From positions 1-6,241 of the forward strand of contig PCRZ01000021.1 in the NCBI GenBank assembly GCA_002772205.1: a stretch of DNA of 6,241 bases, in the 5' to 3' direction. Shown piece after piece: positions 5,661-6,241 of the stretch. Each line of letters begins with the position of its first letter. Within the stretch, counting starts at the first letter, position 1. Below the pieces are notes generated by a model. That model was not told the origin of the DNA. It was given only the letters and a program-made list of their open reading frames with translations, and did not search any database. Made by a program: the position numbers and the translations under genes. The DNA comes from Candidatus Jorgensenbacteria bacterium CG23_combo_of_CG06-09_8_20_14_all_54_14 (lineage in GTDB: Bacteria; Patescibacteriota; Minisyncoccia; UBA6257; GWB1-50-10).

Positions 5661-5677
5661 CCTCTCCCTAAGAGAGG
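5661..5677. repeat. Small hairpin CCTCTC/GAGAGG
   Basis: CCTCTC (5661-5666) pairs with GAGAGG (5672-5677) around CCTAA. There is no U-tract, so it is at best a weak end to the toxin transcript, whose stop is at 5623-5625. From memory, similar CCTCTCCCT/AGAGAGGGG hairpins occur as dispersed intergenic repeats in many environmental genomes; that has not been checked here. Confidence 0.45.
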
Positions 5678-5680
5678 GGA

Positions 5681-5709
5681 TTGACAAGAATTTGCGTTTC
5701 AGCAAGAAT
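5681..5709 (+). promoter_or_regulatory. Candidate tuf promoter
   Basis: TTGACA (5681-5686) is a perfect -35 and lies 17 nt before AAGAAT (5704-5709), a 4/6 match to the -10. This would give a tuf leader of roughly 140 nt containing the hairpin at 5721-5739 and the heptad repeats. A closer TATAAG at 5840-5845 has no good -35. tuf needs its own promoter because fusA ends at a terminator. Confidence 0.5.
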
Positions 5710-5720
5710 GAACCAATAAC

Positions 5721-5739
5721 CCGTGCCCGAGCGGCGCGG
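5721..5739 (+). other. G+C-rich hairpin in the tuf leader
   Basis: CCGTGCC (5721-5727) pairs with GGCGCGG (5733-5739), with one G-U pair, around the loop CGAGC. It stands out in an A+T-rich leader and is followed by an A-run rather than a T-run, so it is not a terminator for tuf. It may be an mRNA stability or regulatory element, or part of a repeat. Confidence 0.4.
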
Positions 5740-5764
5740 TAAAAAAGTCGTAAAAACAGATAAA

Positions 5765-5852
5765 TAACTAATGACTGATAACCTATAACTGATAACCAGC
5801 AACCAACGCTCCGCTCGTTATTAGTCATAAGTTGTAAGTTATAAGTTCAGTG
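5765..5852. repeat. TAAC-type heptad inverted-arm repeat upstream of tuf
   Basis: The left arm (5765-5806) runs in 7-nt units such as TAACTAA, TGACTGA and TAACCTA. The right arm (5818-5852) runs in units such as TTATTAG, TCATAAG and TTGTAAG, the reverse complements of the left type. The apex is the G+C-rich CGCTCCGCTCG. For example, 5768-5781 and the complement of 5818-5831 differ at only a few positions. It ends 2 nt before the tuf ATG and provides no SD. It has the same design as the CGAA-type elements at 808-930 and around 1402-1856, but a different unit. Confidence 0.7.
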
Positions 5853-5854
5853 TT

Positions 5855-6241
5855 ATGGCAGAAAAAGCAAAGTTCGTACGCAGCAAGCCCCACGTGAACG
5901 TGGGCACCATCGGGCACGTGGACCACGGCAAGACCACCTTGACCGCGGCGATCATGCATGTGCTCAACATGAAGGGTTTTGTGAAGAAGGTGGAGACGGT
6001 GGACATGATCGACAACGCGCCCGAGGAGAAGGCGCGCGGTATCACCATCGCTCTGCACCACTCGGAGTACGAGTCCGACAAGCGCCACTACGCGCACATT
6101 GACGCGCCGGGCCACGCGGACTACATCAAGAACATGATCACCGGCGCCGCCCAGATGGATGGCGCCATCCTCGTGGTCTCCGCCGCCGACGGCCCCATGC
6201 CGCAGACGCGGGAGCACATCCTCCTGGCGCGTCAGGTTGGC
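5855..6241 (+). CDS. tuf: Translation elongation factor Tu, 5' part (runs off the window)
   Basis: EF-Tu delivers aminoacyl-tRNA to the ribosomal A site as a GTP ternary complex. The first 129 codons are present, about one third of the usual 395 or so. They cover [23 protein letters not shown] with P-loop GHVDHGKT (20-27), switch I (RGITI at 61-65), DAPGHADY (83-90, with the GTPase histidine H87) and the helix [13 protein letters not shown]. The switch I tail reads ALHHSEYES where most EF-Tu proteins have NTSHVEYET, and DCPGH is DAPGH. The magnesium-coordinating threonine T64 is kept. The start is set by the family N-terminus; no SD is visible. Order after fusA is conserved, but about 1.9 kb of other genes intervene. 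Confidence 0.97.
   Translation, partial: MAEKAKFVRSKPHVNVGTIGHVDHGKTTLTAAIMHVLNMKGFVKKVETVDMIDNAPEEKARGITIALHHSEYESDKRHYAHIDAPGHADYIKNMITGAAQMDGAILVVSAADGPMPQTREHILLARQVG

Noticed and set aside
5643..5828. 61-aa minus-strand ORF with a VIGYQ-like periodic peptide
   Set aside because: It is the translation of the TAAC heptad repeat. A 7-nt unit gives a 7-residue period in every frame.

Overview
This window is the str (streptomycin) operon region of a bacterium, read left to right on the + strand: rpsL (S12), rpsG (S7), fusA (EF-G) and the first 129 codons of tuf (EF-Tu). I think the organism belongs to the Candidate Phyla Radiation/Patescibacteria, probably a Parcubacteria-like lineage. The reasons are the secreted DUF5667 protein, the GxxExxY protein, almost no Shine-Dalgarno sequences, at least one apparently leaderless gene, and the repeat-filled spacers. 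This assignment is inference. Coding DNA of the core genes is G+C rich (39/60 in a fusA sample at 3001-3060). The inserted genes are much more A+T rich (17/60 G+C in the GxxExxY gene at 1681-1740).

Layout. Positions 1-290 hold no gene I can support, only a perfect 24-nt palindrome and a 10-codon ORF with a strong SD. A 15-bp terminator hairpin (292-325) and a strong extended -10 promoter (332-359) then start the str operon. rpsL and rpsG are separated by a 123-bp spacer built from 7-nt units with inverted arms and flanked by a 7-bp direct repeat. Between rpsG and fusA sits a compact cassette (about 1402-1856): a small A+T-rich PD-(D/E)XK-like GxxExxY gene flanked by near-perfect 35-bp terminal inverted repeats that abut the rpsG stop and the fusA start. 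fusA ends at a strong terminator that runs directly into the promoter of a leaderless gene for an exported DUF5667/PsbP-like protein. Next comes a Phd/YefM-RelE type toxin-antitoxin pair with a DnaA-box-like site and an operator-like inverted repeat at its promoter. A 229-bp leader with two hairpins, a candidate promoter and a second kind of heptad repeat precedes tuf, which runs off the window.

How it fits together. rpsL, rpsG, fusA and tuf supply two 30S proteins and the two elongation GTPases, the usual co-regulated translation block. All other material lies in the gaps between them without breaking a core ORF. The most interesting signal is that three core-gene spacers carry heptad-repeat inverted-arm elements. 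One of them encodes a putative nuclease and looks like a miniature mobile or intervening element.
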